Origin: Lactifluus volemus
Taxonomy: Eukaryota; Basidiomycota; Agaricomycetes; Russulales; Russulaceae
Direction: 5' to 3'
NCBI GenBank assembly: GCA_022376515.1
Contig: WTXI01000029.1
Location: forward strand, 248,001 to 312,000
DNA length: 64,000 bases
Shown here in pieces: positions 46,173 through 59,425 of the stretch. The translations under genes were made by a program, and so were the position numbers. The notes under the pieces are model-generated. The model did not search any database, was not told the origin of the DNA, and saw only the letters and a program-made list of their open reading frames with translations. Each line of letters begins with the position of its first letter. Position 1 is the stretch's first letter.

Positions 46173-49100
46173 ATGTCGATGCCAAATACACCAGAGGGCG
46201 AGGAATGGTACTGCTCGTGCTCACGACATTGTAAAGAGAAGAGATCCGTATCTAAAGCGACTTATTTCCGTCATCGGCCGTTCCGGGACGCGGATTATCG
46301 CGAAGAGCTTAGAATACGGACGGGCGGAATATCCGATCAGCCTACGCGAGTCCCATCCGTGGGGAGCTATGGGAATGGTGTGCATTTTTTCGCTCTCGAT
46401 GCGATGTTTCCTTAAGTGTATTGGAAAGTAAACCGATCCGGAACGCAAAAGATATCTATCCGCTCTGATTCTGACTCAAATCTGGGTATTCGGTCCCAAA
46501 CCACCTCGGATATACATGATCCTCGTGCGAATGATGTAGCGCGTCCACCCACCCTTGCACATGAGACGGAGAATACCTCACAAGAAGATCAAATTCGCTC
46601 CGATGCTGGATTTGATCATGAACGGGACGACTCTTTCTTTCCTGATCATGGATCAGATGATCAGATCTATCAGAGCGATCAGAGATTGTCCGCTGCTATA
46701 GATCCACACCCAGTAGATTATTCTACCGCTACCCCCGCTGATGGCGCTGAGCTCTCCGACTCGGACGTCTATGTTGGTCGTGATGCGATCCCAGATGATT
46801 CACCTGGGTTCTTTGACGATCTCTGTCCTGATCCGGCTGGTCGCATTGTCCCCAATGTCGCTGCGCTTCAAACTGCATTATCCTTTATTGAAGAGCTGCG
46901 TGCGGCAACCTTAGATCGCGATCAATTGTCCGAAGATGCCCGCCAACGACTTCGCACACCAGTTACATCGCAAGTGGATCTATTGGACAAAGACATACGA
47001 TTGTGTCTAGATCTATTCTTGGCAACGACAAGTGGCTCTGAGGAAACATACAAGAAGACATTGGCTGCGGTCAAGCGCCGCCTTCCGGACGCCGATCTAC
47101 TCTCGCATGCGCGAATTAAACTATACATTCAGGAGCTTACAGCGATCGAGCCAGTTATGACAGATATGTGTGTGAACTCGTGCATTGGGTTCACAGGTCC
47201 ATTCCGCGATAAAACAATCTGTCCGGTGTGTCAGGAGGCACGTTATGAGAATGTCAGGCAGAAGAATAAGGTGTCAACACGGCCGCGAAAGCAATTTATA
47301 ACGATCCCCATCGGCCCACAGATCCAGGCGCAGTGGCGCAGCGAGAAGGCTGCATACAACATGGGCCATCGTCGGCGTGCAATGGAATTGATTGTTGATA
47401 AGATCACACAAAGTCTGCCTATCGATGAATATAGCGATATATATTCTTCGGAAGAATTCACTCGGGCTGTCCTCGAGGGGGACATTAAGCCCGACGACAC
47501 CGTTCTTATGTTATCGATCGATGGTGCTCAGCTGTACCAGCACAAGCAATCGGACTGTTGGATTTACATCTGGGTCTTGCTCGATTTGCCACCGGATCTG
47601 CGATACAAGAAGAAGTACGTCCTTCCAGGTGGCTTTATACCGGGTCCTCATAAGCCCAAAAACTTGGACTCCTTCCTATTCCCGGGACTATACCATCTCG
47701 CCGCTCTCCAGCGGGATGGACTTCGGATCTGGGACGCTAGCCTCGATCGCGTGTTTACATCATTCCCATTCTTATATCTGGGCATGGCTGATGGCCCCGG
47801 ACTGTCCCAGCTTCATGGACAAGTCGGACATCACGGAGCCTTTGGCTGTCGTCTCTATTGCGGTCTTAAAGGCAGGCACAAGGACAATGGACCGCATTAC
47901 TACCCTGCAATGCTAAAGCCATTGGACTATGATGTCTCTGGTTGCGATCATGATGACATCGATATCTATAAGCTTGCAGGTCCCTCGCCCGATCTGTACC
48001 AGGACGGTTTGCGTAGATTGCTGCAGAGCCGCAATGACACACATTACAAACGAGTGTGCAGGGAGACTGGGATCTGTAAACCAAGTATCTTCAGCGGATT
48101 AAATCCTCGACGGTCCCTGGCACCTCCGAGGTGCTTCGCGATAGACATCATGCATCTTATCTCGCTTAATCTACCCGATCTCTTTCTGGGGCTATGGCGC
48201 GGGACTATCGATTGCGATAAGGATGACTCAAAATCGGACTGGCCGTGGCTCTGTCTCGTTGGCGATGTCTGGCGGATGCATGGCCACGAAGTTGCACTGT
48301 GCAAGCCATACTTGCCCGGGTCGTTTGATCGACCCCCTCGAAATCCAGCAGATAAGATTTCGAGCGGTTATAAGGCATGGGAATTTCTAATGTACATCTT
48401 TGGCCTGGGACCAGCTCTGTTTCTGGGCATACTACCTGATGCGTACTGGAAGCACTTCTGTAAGCTTGTGCAAGGCGTGCGGATCATCCACCAGCGGCGC
48501 ATCGAGGTAGAGCAGTTGGTTGCTGCACACAGCCTCCTCCTCGAGTTTGTTGAAGAGTTCGAGAACCTCTATTACGCTCGACTCCCTGCAAGGCTACATT
48601 TTGTACGCCAGAGCATCCACGCCATGGCCCATCTCGCACGGGAGACTGTGCGCATTGGCCCGGGAGTGTATATTCAGCAATGGACGCTTGAACGTACTAT
48701 CGGAAGTCTGGGACAGGAGATGAAGCAACCTTCGAACCCCTTTTCAAATATTGCGAACCGCGGGCTTAGGCGCAGTCAAGTCAATGCTCTGAAGGCTATA
48801 ATTCCCGATTTCGATGACACTGATGTGCACGTTCCCGGCGGTGCAATCAAATCGCAAGATGACGATTACGTTCTTCTCGGTACAAAGGACACGAGCGCAC
48901 GTCTACTCGATGGTGCATATGCCGATGCATTTCGCGAATTCATGCTCTCAGAGGTGGAGGCTCTCGCTGAAGACTGGACACCGAAGGTCATACGATGGGC
49001 AAGACTTCGCCTACCAAATCAACAAATCTCTCGTGCGTGGTGGAGCCAGCTCTACCAAGAGGGCGGAGGGTCTCGAGAAGCACGGTGCTCTCACAATGTT

Positions 49101-49505
49101 AAGGTGACTTGCATCTCATCCAAGATATGTACACGATGAACCCCACTGAACAGATGCATCTAGATACTATTAGATCGGACTCCCCGTTTTGCGGTAGTCC
49201 AGTTCTACTTTCTCAGCAACCACTCCGGAACGGTGCGCAAGTATGCGCTTGTGTCAATGTGGTCTGAACCGGATGCGCGACTGCTTGGTCTGTCGCATGG
49301 TACATTGTATGTATGCTCGCATATGGGCGCGAGTGATCTGCGTGTTATCGAGGTCAATTCTATCCTCTCTGTTGTGGCACTAATACCCATGAAACCGAGC
49401 GATGGAGCAGCAAGTGAACGATTTTTTGTAGTAGAGAAACCAGGTTTAGATGCATTCATTATTGGACAGGGCGATGATTATAATCCAGTAGATTATGAAG
49501 AGTAA
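46173..49505 (+). CDS. Tnp2-family (Transposase_21-like) transposase
   Basis: Exon 1 (46173-46377) carries an N-terminal Cys/His motif, WYCSCSRHCKEKRSVSKATY, with FRHRPFRD after it. A 51-nt intron joins it in frame at 46429. The long exon has a zinc-binding-like block (CVNSCIGFTGPFRDKTICPV followed by CQE), then the core LSIDGAQLYQHKQSDCWIYI, RYKKKYVLPGGFIPGPHKPK, MADGPGLSQLHGQVGHHGAF with GCRLYC, and CFAIDIMHLISLNLPDLFLG. A last exon, after an acceptor at about 49,198, reads VQFYFLSNHSGTVRKYALVS and ends at 49505 with DYNPVDYEE. About 1,050 residues in all. The order matches Agaricomycete Tnp2 proteins related to CACTA/En-Spm transposases. The donor of the last intron is uncertain. Confidence 0.85.
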
Positions 49506-49538
49506 TAGTAGCTACAATGTACATTGAACGGACTATAA

Positions 49539-49992
49539 GCACTGCCAGAGTTAGTGTGCAACGCTCGCAATATTGCAGCGTTGCTTAATTGCCTATTATC
49601 TAGGCGAGCCGGGTCGGCTAGATCAGTGGCGCGAGACGCGAGACGCGAGACGCGAGACACGTATTAGTTCTCGGGTCGGACCGTCCATGCCGTTGGTGCG
49701 ATATACCTCGAAGACGATGATCTTTGTCGCTTTATCACATCCCTGTATTTCTCAGATATATATATTGTATTTGATGTGCCCTTGTTTCAATCTGCAGAAA
49801 TTTTACTTTGACGTGCAAGGCCCGATGCCCTCGCGTCTACGTTCTTACTGGCCCTTACCCGATTCGGGCCCGACTCGGTCCGGGAGGCCGCTCGCGCGAG
49901 CCCGACACTTATGGACGCGTCGGGCGACGCCTGGGGCAGCCTCGAGCCGGCCCGTTAATTAAGACTGCTTAGGATCTTCGATCCTAAGCAGT
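49539..49992 (+). repeat. intergenic repeat with 13-bp-stem hairpin (first copy)
   Basis: It begins GCACTGCCAGAGTTAGTGTG and contains a CGCGAGA microsatellite (about 49,630-49,658). It ends with ACTGCTTAGGATC, loop TTC, and the exact complement (49,964-49,992). A second copy lies at 51,189-51,410. Both follow the 3' end of a transposon gene, so it may act as a shared terminator or RNA-end element. Confidence 0.6.
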
Positions 49993-50150
49993 ATTTACTT
50001 ATTACTTCAATCAAATAGAATTATCTCGTGTGAAGTAGTTTTATTTATCGTAAGACGTGCATTAAGGACCACCTTATTGCGACTTGGTATAATTAAGTGA
50101 TATATATTGTGCATGTGTGATAACGCAGTGGAATTCTATATAGAACGCAT

Positions 50151-51131
50151 GTGCGAGAAGCTTGTACGTATATGGCCATATATATGCGCATATATATGCG
50201 CATATATTCAATACAATACACCATATCTAACTACGTATACTGTCCACTCGATAACAAGACGCCCGCATATATACACTCGCATCTCGCTCAGTCCTCGCTG
50301 GTAGCCATCCCAGCCGATGCCGGCTACAAGACTCCCCCTAGAAGGGGTTGCAGTGACAGGTTCAACCCAATTCACGCCCCCCCTAACGAGGTCAATGAAA
50401 TGCTGGGCTACCGCGTCTCATCCGGGTTTATTGGCGGAAGTAAGCCGCGGCCATTGCCACCGGAGGTCATAGAGATCGAGGAGACCCAGCAGGTAGCAGG
50501 ATCACGCCCAGACACAGAAGGTACGTGCGATTCAATAGCACCCCATATTGCTCTTGCTTTATCAAACCCTCCAGTGCCCTCATTGCAAGCTTTTCCGATG
50601 CAAATTCCATTGCATTACAACGGAAAGAGTGTGCAAACGGATCCTCCACATCCTAGTCCCGGGCCATCTTCCCGCATAACGCAGGCGACACAAACGGACC
50701 ACCCCATGCCTAGTAAGCTGCGCAAAATGTGTACAGCCCACGCTGTGCACTATGCTTCATCTGCGCCATGCACTCCCCATGTCCCTCACGGTGTGCACTA
50801 CTCTTCTTGTGCGCCATGCACTCTCCATGTCCCTCACGGTGTGCACTACTCTTCTTGTGCGCCGTGCACACCCCATGTCCCTCACGGTGTGCACTATGAT
50901 TCATGTGCACCGTGCACAGCCAAAGCACCCTCTAATCGTATCGACGCATTGGTAAACTCGCAAGCACTCGTTACGAACTCGATAGAGCCGAGTAAGATCA
51001 CAATAAACGGCCACTCATTAGAAGACATTATACAAAAAGCGCGGGAAGACGGGTATAAAGAGGCAATGGGACATGTCGCAAACAAGATGGAAGATGTGTT
51101 TGGACGCACACCATCGGATTGTGATGAATGA
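50151..51131 (+). CDS. transposon accessory protein with CAPC repeats, start uncertain
   Basis: The frame is open from 50,151 to the TGA at 51,131. Convincing protein-like sequence starts around 50,305 (VAIPADAGYKTPPRRGCSDR), so the real start may be a spliced exon or the Met at 50,400. A Pro-rich middle with PEVIEIEETQQ and two QTD motifs is followed by four tandem 16-residue units of the type HYSSCAPCTPHVPHGV. The C-terminus is helical with HSLEDIIQKAREDGYKEAMG. No known domain recognised. Location inside the transposon suggests a transposon-encoded accessory or cargo protein. Confidence 0.55.
   Translation: MREACTYMAIYMRIYMRIYSIQYTISNYVYCPLDNKTPAYIHSHLAQSSLVAIPADAGYKTPPRRGCSDRFNPIHAPPNEVNEMLGYRVSSGFIGGSKPRPLPPEVIEIEETQQVAGSRPDTEGTCDSIAPHIALALSNPPVPSLQAFPMQIPLHYNGKSVQTDPPHPSPGPSSRITQATQTDHPMPSKLRKMCTAHAVHYASSAPCTPHVPHGVHYSSCAPCTLHVPHGVHYSSCAPCTPHVPHGVHYDSCAPCTAKAPSNRIDALVNSQALVTNSIEPSKITINGHSLEDIIQKAREDGYKEAMGHVANKMEDVFGRTPSDCDE
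50740..50930 (+). repeat. 48-bp coding tandem repeat, four units
   Basis: The unit GGTGTGCACTACTCTTCTTG and following bases recurs every 48 bp, keeping frame and the Cys-x-x-Cys pair CAPC. The central units are nearly identical, which implies recent unit duplication. Confidence 0.8.
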
Positions 51132-51188
51132 GATCGTGATAAGTACTTTATTAGAATACCGTGACTATGAGAATACATGGCCATCTGT

Positions 51189-51410
51189 GCATTGCCAGAT
51201 TTAATGTGGAACGCTCGCAATGTTGCAGCGTTGCTTATTTCTTTATTATCTAGCCGCACCGGGCCGCCAGTGTCAGTGACGCGAGACGCGAGGGCTGGCA
51301 CGTAGCAGTCCTCGGGTCGGGCCGTCCGACACTTATCGACGCGTCGGGCGACGCCTGGGGTAGCCTCGAGCCGGCCCGTTTACTTAGGATCTTCGATCCT
51401 AAGCAGTAGT
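51189..51410 (+). repeat. intergenic repeat with hairpin (second copy)
   Basis: It starts GCATTGCCAGATTTAATGTG and ends with CTTAGGATC, loop TTC, GATCCTAAG (51,383-51,403). It lacks about 215 bp present in the first copy. It follows the stop of the accessory gene by about 60 bp. Confidence 0.6.
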
Positions 51411-51661
51411 CAGTTAATATATCGCACAGATGTATTTAATTCAAGTGTGAATCAATCATTTACTATGGTAAGGCGACCACTAGGGCCGCCTTACAATGCG
51501 TCACTCATAGATGCATGTAGACACGTGCGATAAATCTAATCATAGCCCGATTAATCAAAATCGAATCCGTGCATTAAGATACCCATTTCGGCAATGAAAT
51601 CTACTTAGAAAAGATGCACACCCCAACGCGTTTGCATCCCCATCTTTTCATCTTCTTCACA

Positions 51662-53634
51662 ATGTCTCTCATGGACGTCGACGGGCCCTATACACTGTCC
51701 GACTCTGATCTGGAGTCTCTATCATCTACGGACTCAAGTGTCCGTGATCTGTCTGGGTCGACATCCGCCTACAACCCCTTCCTCTCTAGCGGCCAGAATA
51801 CTGAGCTTATGCGTGCCACCCATTCTGACCTCATGGCTGCCCGTAATAGCGCCTACCTCCGGGTCTGGGAAAAGTACAGACAAGAAAAAATACGTGCGGA
51901 CACTTTACAGTACGAATCGCACTTGCTCAGTCGCACAGGCAACCTAGCTCACAACACTATAACTTGAAGGGGATCTTTTAAATCCCTTGTAGAGGCCATA
52001 CAGCACGGAAGCAATCCAATTCAGCCGAGCCAGGCTACTGAGACTCAAGCGGCCGAGCTGAGGCCATTAAACCACCGGGACTACCCAAACATCCATTATT
52101 GGTATGAAGAAGATTATAACGACGAGCTACGCGCACGCCGCGCCCTGGTTAACCAAAGTGAAGAGTCCGAGCGGCCTGGGCGCGGACCAAAACGCGCCAA
52201 CGAGGGCGAGAACGTGATGTGCTGGTATCTTGAGGACGACTCAGGAAGGATGCTGACCCCCCGCGAAGTGAAATCTATACGGAAATCAGCTCGGCGTATC
52301 TGGCGTGTTTTCTACGAGGAATCATCCGGAACACTGCCGAGCCCATGGGGGCGTGTACACTTACAAATTCAATCCAGATTCTACAAAGAAATAGAATCTA
52401 AATATCCTATCCTCCGTTTGTGCCATGCACACTGGAAGGCATGCAAACTCTGCACGCAAGGATATTCGCAATGGTACGCATCACACACCAAACCAAAGAA
52501 ATCCCCCAAGAATGAACAAGTCGAAGCAACGTCGTCGGAGGTGGATCCAGTACGTCCAGCCAAGAGATCAATAGACAATCCAGTCCCAGCGCCTCTAAGC
52601 AAGAGAGCGAGAGGTATCTCAATGATTCTCATTCATAATTCCCTAACTAATGTAATCCAGACGACACGGGCCCGGTAGCACGCCCTCCGAGTCCTTCCCC
52701 CACCCCGCCGCTCACGCAGCAAGAGTGTAACAACGCCCTCGCTTCTACGGCTCCCCCCAATACTGCTCTGGAGGAGATCGACACTTCACACACTCCATGC
52801 AATGGCAGCAATGAAGGTACATCTACTAGGCCGACTGAACGGCTGGTACGTTGATATACACTCGTACTGTACACCTGCACTCACATACTAACTCCGTGTC
52901 GCGATAGACATTGCGCGTGCCTAACCCACTGTAAGTAATGTATTCTCATTAGACAATGACATACTTACATCACTCGATCAGTGCTTCTGTCACACGACGT
53001 GAGGCAGCGATCAGGACCCCCACCATGCATCTCGCCCCACCGATGCAAGGCGTCCACAACGAGCTCGCCCCACCCCTGACTCACATGCAATGCGCACCGG
53101 CGCCGGACATTCCTATGCAACCACGCATAGATGCTGCGCCGATCCCCATAGACCCAGTTCTGACATCGACTCCGGATGGTGAGTTGCGATATTCTGCGCC
53201 CCATTCAGTGGCACTGACACGGAGACAGTGCCGGAGGTGCAGAGCAGCGTGCAATTAGTGTCGAATCAGGCCAACAATGGAAATACCATCAACTCTACTT
53301 CCGCTAACTCCACAGCGCCAAAGAGGACAATCCCTATGCGCCCAAACAACTCCATATCAGCGCGGTGAGTGTATCAACCAGACTCAACATCTTGGAATGA
53401 TAAGATCACACAGATCACAGTAATCTCTTCGCGATCGAGTACCTTAAGGATCACCCGACCATTACGCGAGACGAATTCGGCAAAGTCTGGAACAGTTTGG
53501 ACGTGGAAACTGTCACGGTAAGTGTCATATATGTATGGTACGCGTGATCTCTAATCGTAACATGTATACAGCGCTACAAGCAACTGGAACTCGAGAGAAA
53601 GCAAGAAAAGAAAGGCAAATCGAACAGAAAGTGA
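51662..53634 (+). CDS. transposon-associated protein, multi-exon
   Basis: It starts MSLMDVDGPYTLSDSDLESL and has a helical segment LMAARNSAYLRVWEKYRQEK. A long exon (about 52,014-52,612) reads RDYPNIHYWYEEDYNDELRA and then YLEDDSGRMLTPREVKSIRK with RFYKEIESKYPILRLCHAHW. This resembles the WFLEDD..LRLC..W protein found beside Tnp2 genes in many Agaricomycetes. Small downstream exons carry Pro-rich sequence, and the last two read AIEYLKDHPTITRDEFGKVW and RYKQLELERKQEKKGK, ending at 53634. The exact splice sites in the middle are not resolved. Role unknown; probably an element-encoded accessory factor. Confidence 0.6.
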
Positions 53635-53814
53635 TAAAGGTAAGCACAGTGCTATTATCCCTCGCTTCACGCACCAACGATCTTGGCCTTCCGACTTAGA
53701 AATGATTCGCAATGGGCCGGCCCGATCGGGCGAGGTGATCGTGATGTAATAATAAAATCGCGAACGGATTCGATTGTGTAATTCCCCAGTAAATATGAAA
53801 TAAATGAATATCGA

Positions 53815-54050
53815 TTGAATTCGACCCAATTTGATCTGATTTGAACGCGTAATCAATTGGATTCGATCTGATTCAATCTACCAATCAATTGAATTCGACC
53901 CAATTTGATCTGATTTGAACGCGTAATCAATTGGATTCGATCTGATTCAATCTACCAATCAATTGAATTCGATCCAGTTTGATCTGATTTGAATGGGTAA
54001 TCAATTGGATTCGATCTGATTCAATCTACCAATCAATTGAATTCGATCCG
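53815..54050 (+). repeat. right subterminal 74-bp tandem repeat, three full units
   Basis: TTGAATTCGA starts at 53,815, 53,889, 53,963 and 54,037, exactly 74 bp apart. Each unit contains GATCTGATTTGAA and AATCAATTGGATTCGATCTG. It is AT-rich, non-coding and near the right end of the transposon. Confidence 0.85.
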
Positions 54051-54204
54051 ATTAAACCGAGTATTCAATTGAATTTGAGCGTATTTAATTGTATTCGATC
54101 TCAGATTGAATTCAATCACAAATAGTCTCACATATTGATAAAAATCGAATTGATTCAATTTACTTTAATTTACTTTAATTTACTTAAATCGACTTTTGAC
54201 TGGG

Positions 54205-54211
54205 GCTCATG
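54205..54211 (+). repeat. right 7-bp target-site duplication
   Basis: GCTCATG follows the right terminal repeat (ACTGGG) directly, matching 45,710-45,716. Confidence 0.65.
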
Positions 54212-55091
54212 CCTCGATGTTCCTGTGATATAATGTCACGTGAGAAGAGCCGACTTGGTCCGTGCTCCTACTGCTTGTTCAATGATAGTAGTATGCGATT
54301 TTCCCCCCAGTTTGCCTCTAACCGTGCCCTCCTCTCTTCTGTGTTTGGAGCTACGAAACCCCATGCGTCCCTTTAATTGCGCGACGCATTCCGCTCCCCT
54401 TGGAGTGTGGACTACTTTTGGGACAGTTCGGACGAAACCATCAGGCGGCTCTTTTGGAGCCGTGATCAAGGTCAACCATCCGTGCTTAGTCTAGTGAGGA
54501 AGACATCTCAACGATAAACTACTGGGTGACTTTGTTGAGGCCACTCTGGCACTGAGGGTCGAATGGCAAGGGCGACGAATCCTGAGAAACTTCCGAAGAT
54601 GCCGAAACCGTTGTGGTTAAAATGGTAAGAAAATGCCTTCACCAACGAACACTCCCTCCCTCACCAACCGTACTCAAATTGTTATGATAGGAGTAACCTT
54701 TTCAGGCAATTCAGCGCTGTTCCGTTTTCAGCCAAGTACCGGGAGACCCTTGCCGCTAGAGATCCTGGGTCGGAATCAGGAAGGCGTTTTGTCTTGACGA
54801 CCTACGCATATAACTTACTCATCTTTGTATTATATGACCGTTCTGCGGAATGCACGTGGATCAGATAGCGCGAGGAACGTGCCTGCATTGTCAAATATGG
54901 TAGTTCTCCTTTCCCAGCGTTAAACATGACACAACTCAAAGTCAGGTGTCTGGTCTGAGACAAGCTCTTGTCACGATTCTCTCAAAGGGCAAAATTTTAA
55001 CTGTAAAAATACTGAATCAAGGGGTCTATTGACCAACAACTGCGTCTGCTTTGACTATGAACACAATACAAGAAACTCTCTGCCTTCGACT
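54212..55091 (-). repeat. spacer S, parental copy downstream of glucoamylase
   Basis: It lies 3' of the glucoamylase stop and is duplicated at 11,557-12,310 (inverted) and 41,300-41,995. It includes the glucoamylase 3' untranslated region. No independent gene is seen. Confidence 0.7.
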
Positions 55092-57451
<2,360 letters not shown>

Positions 57452-58149
57452 ATATACCCGTCATTACAACATTCACACGTCAGTAGTGACGGCAGGGTGG
57501 GGTGATTGAGCTTAAGGCCTTGAGTACAGTACCTGTTCCTGTGCCATAGAGGTGCAATTTAATGTGAAGCCATTGAATGCGCGACCAAGGGCGCGACTCG
57601 GAACAAGGTCGGAGTGGGCTGGACCGGGCCGGGTCTGGACAGCGGTTATGACTACATATGGCAATAGTGCCTTACTTCTTGCTTAGATCCACAATTGGGG
57701 TACCGACACCCCCGTCTCTGTCATAGATCGTTCTCCACCCGTGATATTCATCTCCGGGCCTGCAGGCTTTGGCGCATAAAATCAAGAAGTGCCAGACGGA
57801 CTGTGGGGAAAACATTTTCACACCAATATTCAAAGAGGAGAATCGCGATGGCGCCCAGGGGATGCGGTGCTGGTAAAGGAAATAAGGCGGTGACTGCATG
57901 AAAGAACCCGTGGTTGAACGCACCGGCGTTAGGGTGAATGGTAAGTCCAGACATGTGGAAGGCACGTGGGGTAGGAGAAAAGGGACAGGGGCAGATGGGC
58001 AGTCGGAACGGAAAGTACAGTAACAGGGTACCCTGGTGTAAGGGCGCTTCAAGTTGACGCGACGCGGAACCTCGAGGGTGGCCGCACCCTCTGGTGACGT
58101 ATGGCGTCCGGCCTACACAGCGGTACAAAGGCCCGCATAGAAAAGGCTG
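57452..58149. other. upstream region of glucoamylase, no clear gene
   Basis: It presumably contains the glucoamylase promoter. From about 57,840 short plus-strand frames (MAPRGCGAGKGNKA) may belong to the eroded gag-like unit downstream. A 231-codon minus-strand frame here lacks protein-like composition. Confidence 0.3.
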
Positions 58150-58972
58150 GACGACACTCACAGATGCGGTAAAGGTGATCAATTTCAACGGCTCAGGCAG
58201 AACCTCAAGGTGGAGAAAGACCACCAAGAGCGAGAGAAAGCCGTCGAGACGCGCATCTGGGAGCTGAACGCCCGAATCAAAGAACTCGAGATAAACAGAA
58301 CAGCCAGCTCCCATGTGAGCACAGGAACGTATTCGAGAGGAAGCACTTCGCAGGTGCCAGTGCCCATCCCAGGCGGCGACGACAGCCAGACGTTCATATG
58401 TAACCAGCGCTAGCAGAATCCAGCAAGCCCGAACGCGCGCCATGGAAACCGAGACGGCAGAGCTTCGGCAGTCAGTGCATGTGTATGCTCACCAGGCCGA
58501 TTCCGACAGCGGGAGGGCGGTACTAGTACCGCGGAGGCCGGGAACTATTCCCATGTACAGCGACGAGTGCTTCCGCTGTGGCATACATGGACACCAATCG
58601 ACACAGTGCAGGCTAGCGGAAGATCATCCGAACCGGCTGTCCCGCGAGGAATCCAGAGGGCACGCGGGTGAAGGGAGAGTTCAGCGCCCGTCGACTCAGG
58701 GAGGCCTTTCCAGGAAGCAAGTTGGAAGCAAGCCAAAGGGAATGGGAGAGACGGCAAGCAGAGGAAATGCGGCAGAAAGTGGACGTCGCGGTGCGGACGC
58801 CACTCAGGGTATTCGCGGGCCGGGGCAGAAGGGCAGAGACGGAATGGAACAAAGTGTAATCAACCCTCTTGACGCGGAGGCACGACACACCGGGGAATGC
58901 AAGTCACGGTCCAGCTGCCGCGATAAGGTAAGAGTACGCACCGAAAGCGTTGTTGGGGGAAAGGGAGGTTAG
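58150..58972 (+). pseudogene. gag-like remnant with CCHC zinc knuckle
   Basis: A coiled-coil-like stretch (KDHQEREKAVETRIWELNAR) is followed, in another frame from 58,442, by a protein with one CCHC knuckle CFRCGIHGHQSTQC (58,568-58,609). After it comes a Gly/Arg/Gln-rich tail. Such an order is usual for retroelement Gag proteins, but no protease, reverse transcriptase, integrase or LTR is seen nearby. Frames are broken between the two parts. It could also be a nucleic-acid-binding host gene fragment. Confidence 0.35.
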
Positions 58973-59425
58973 CAGCAATACTTCGATGCTCCCACCTCAA
59001 ATTTCGCAGACTTTATTAATAAATACATTTCATCTTTGAAGCCACCAGTGGCGAAGTAGTAACCCTCGGAGTGCGGACACAAAAATATAAGCCAACTGAG
59101 CAGATACGAGTACCGCCTGAGGGGATATAATAATGGGAGTTAAAATGGAGATAGTCGAATAGAGGAGGGGGTGAGACCCTCGAAACCGCATTGATGCAGG
59201 CATCCTCAGTAAATCGTCACTGGATGCGTCGGACTCTTCGAAAAGAGACACGGAAAATTATAAGCCCGGATGTAGCACAAGACACAGCATACAGTCCGAG
59301 GGAAGGAGAACAAGTGTACGAGACAGGGAAGAGGGTATAACATGGTAAAGCACAGGTAGTTCAGAATTGTTATCAGAGAAAAGGACGGAAGAAAGGACAG
59401 GTGGTGAAACGAGTGATGGCAGCGG
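58973..59425. other. intergenic, nothing recognised
   Basis: No coding bias, repeat or RNA gene is visible in this 450-bp stretch between the gag-like remnant and the DUF6535 gene D. Confidence 0.4.

Larger units (their letters stand above)
45717..54204 (+). mobile_element. 8.49-kb DNA transposon with Tnp2-type transposase
   Basis: The ends are inverted: CCCAGTGAAAAGTCGATTTA on the left, and on the right the complement of CCCAGTCAAAAGTCGATTTA, with similarity continuing into AAGTAAATT. GCTCATG flanks both ends. Inside are AT-rich subterminal repeats, a Tnp2/Transposase_21-like transposase gene, and two further genes on the same strand. It sits between DUF6535 copy C and spacer S; copy A shows the same neighbourhood without it. 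All three gene models are largely open, so the element may be recent. Confidence 0.85.

Noticed and set aside
53815..54050. CRISPR-like regular array
   Set aside because: Units are contiguous 74-bp tandem repeats without unique spacers, in a eukaryotic transposon end.
57748..58443. 231-codon minus-strand open frame overlapping the gag-like remnant
   Set aside because: Composition is unlike a protein from this genome and it is antisense to the CCHC/coiled-coil frames; probably a chance frame.
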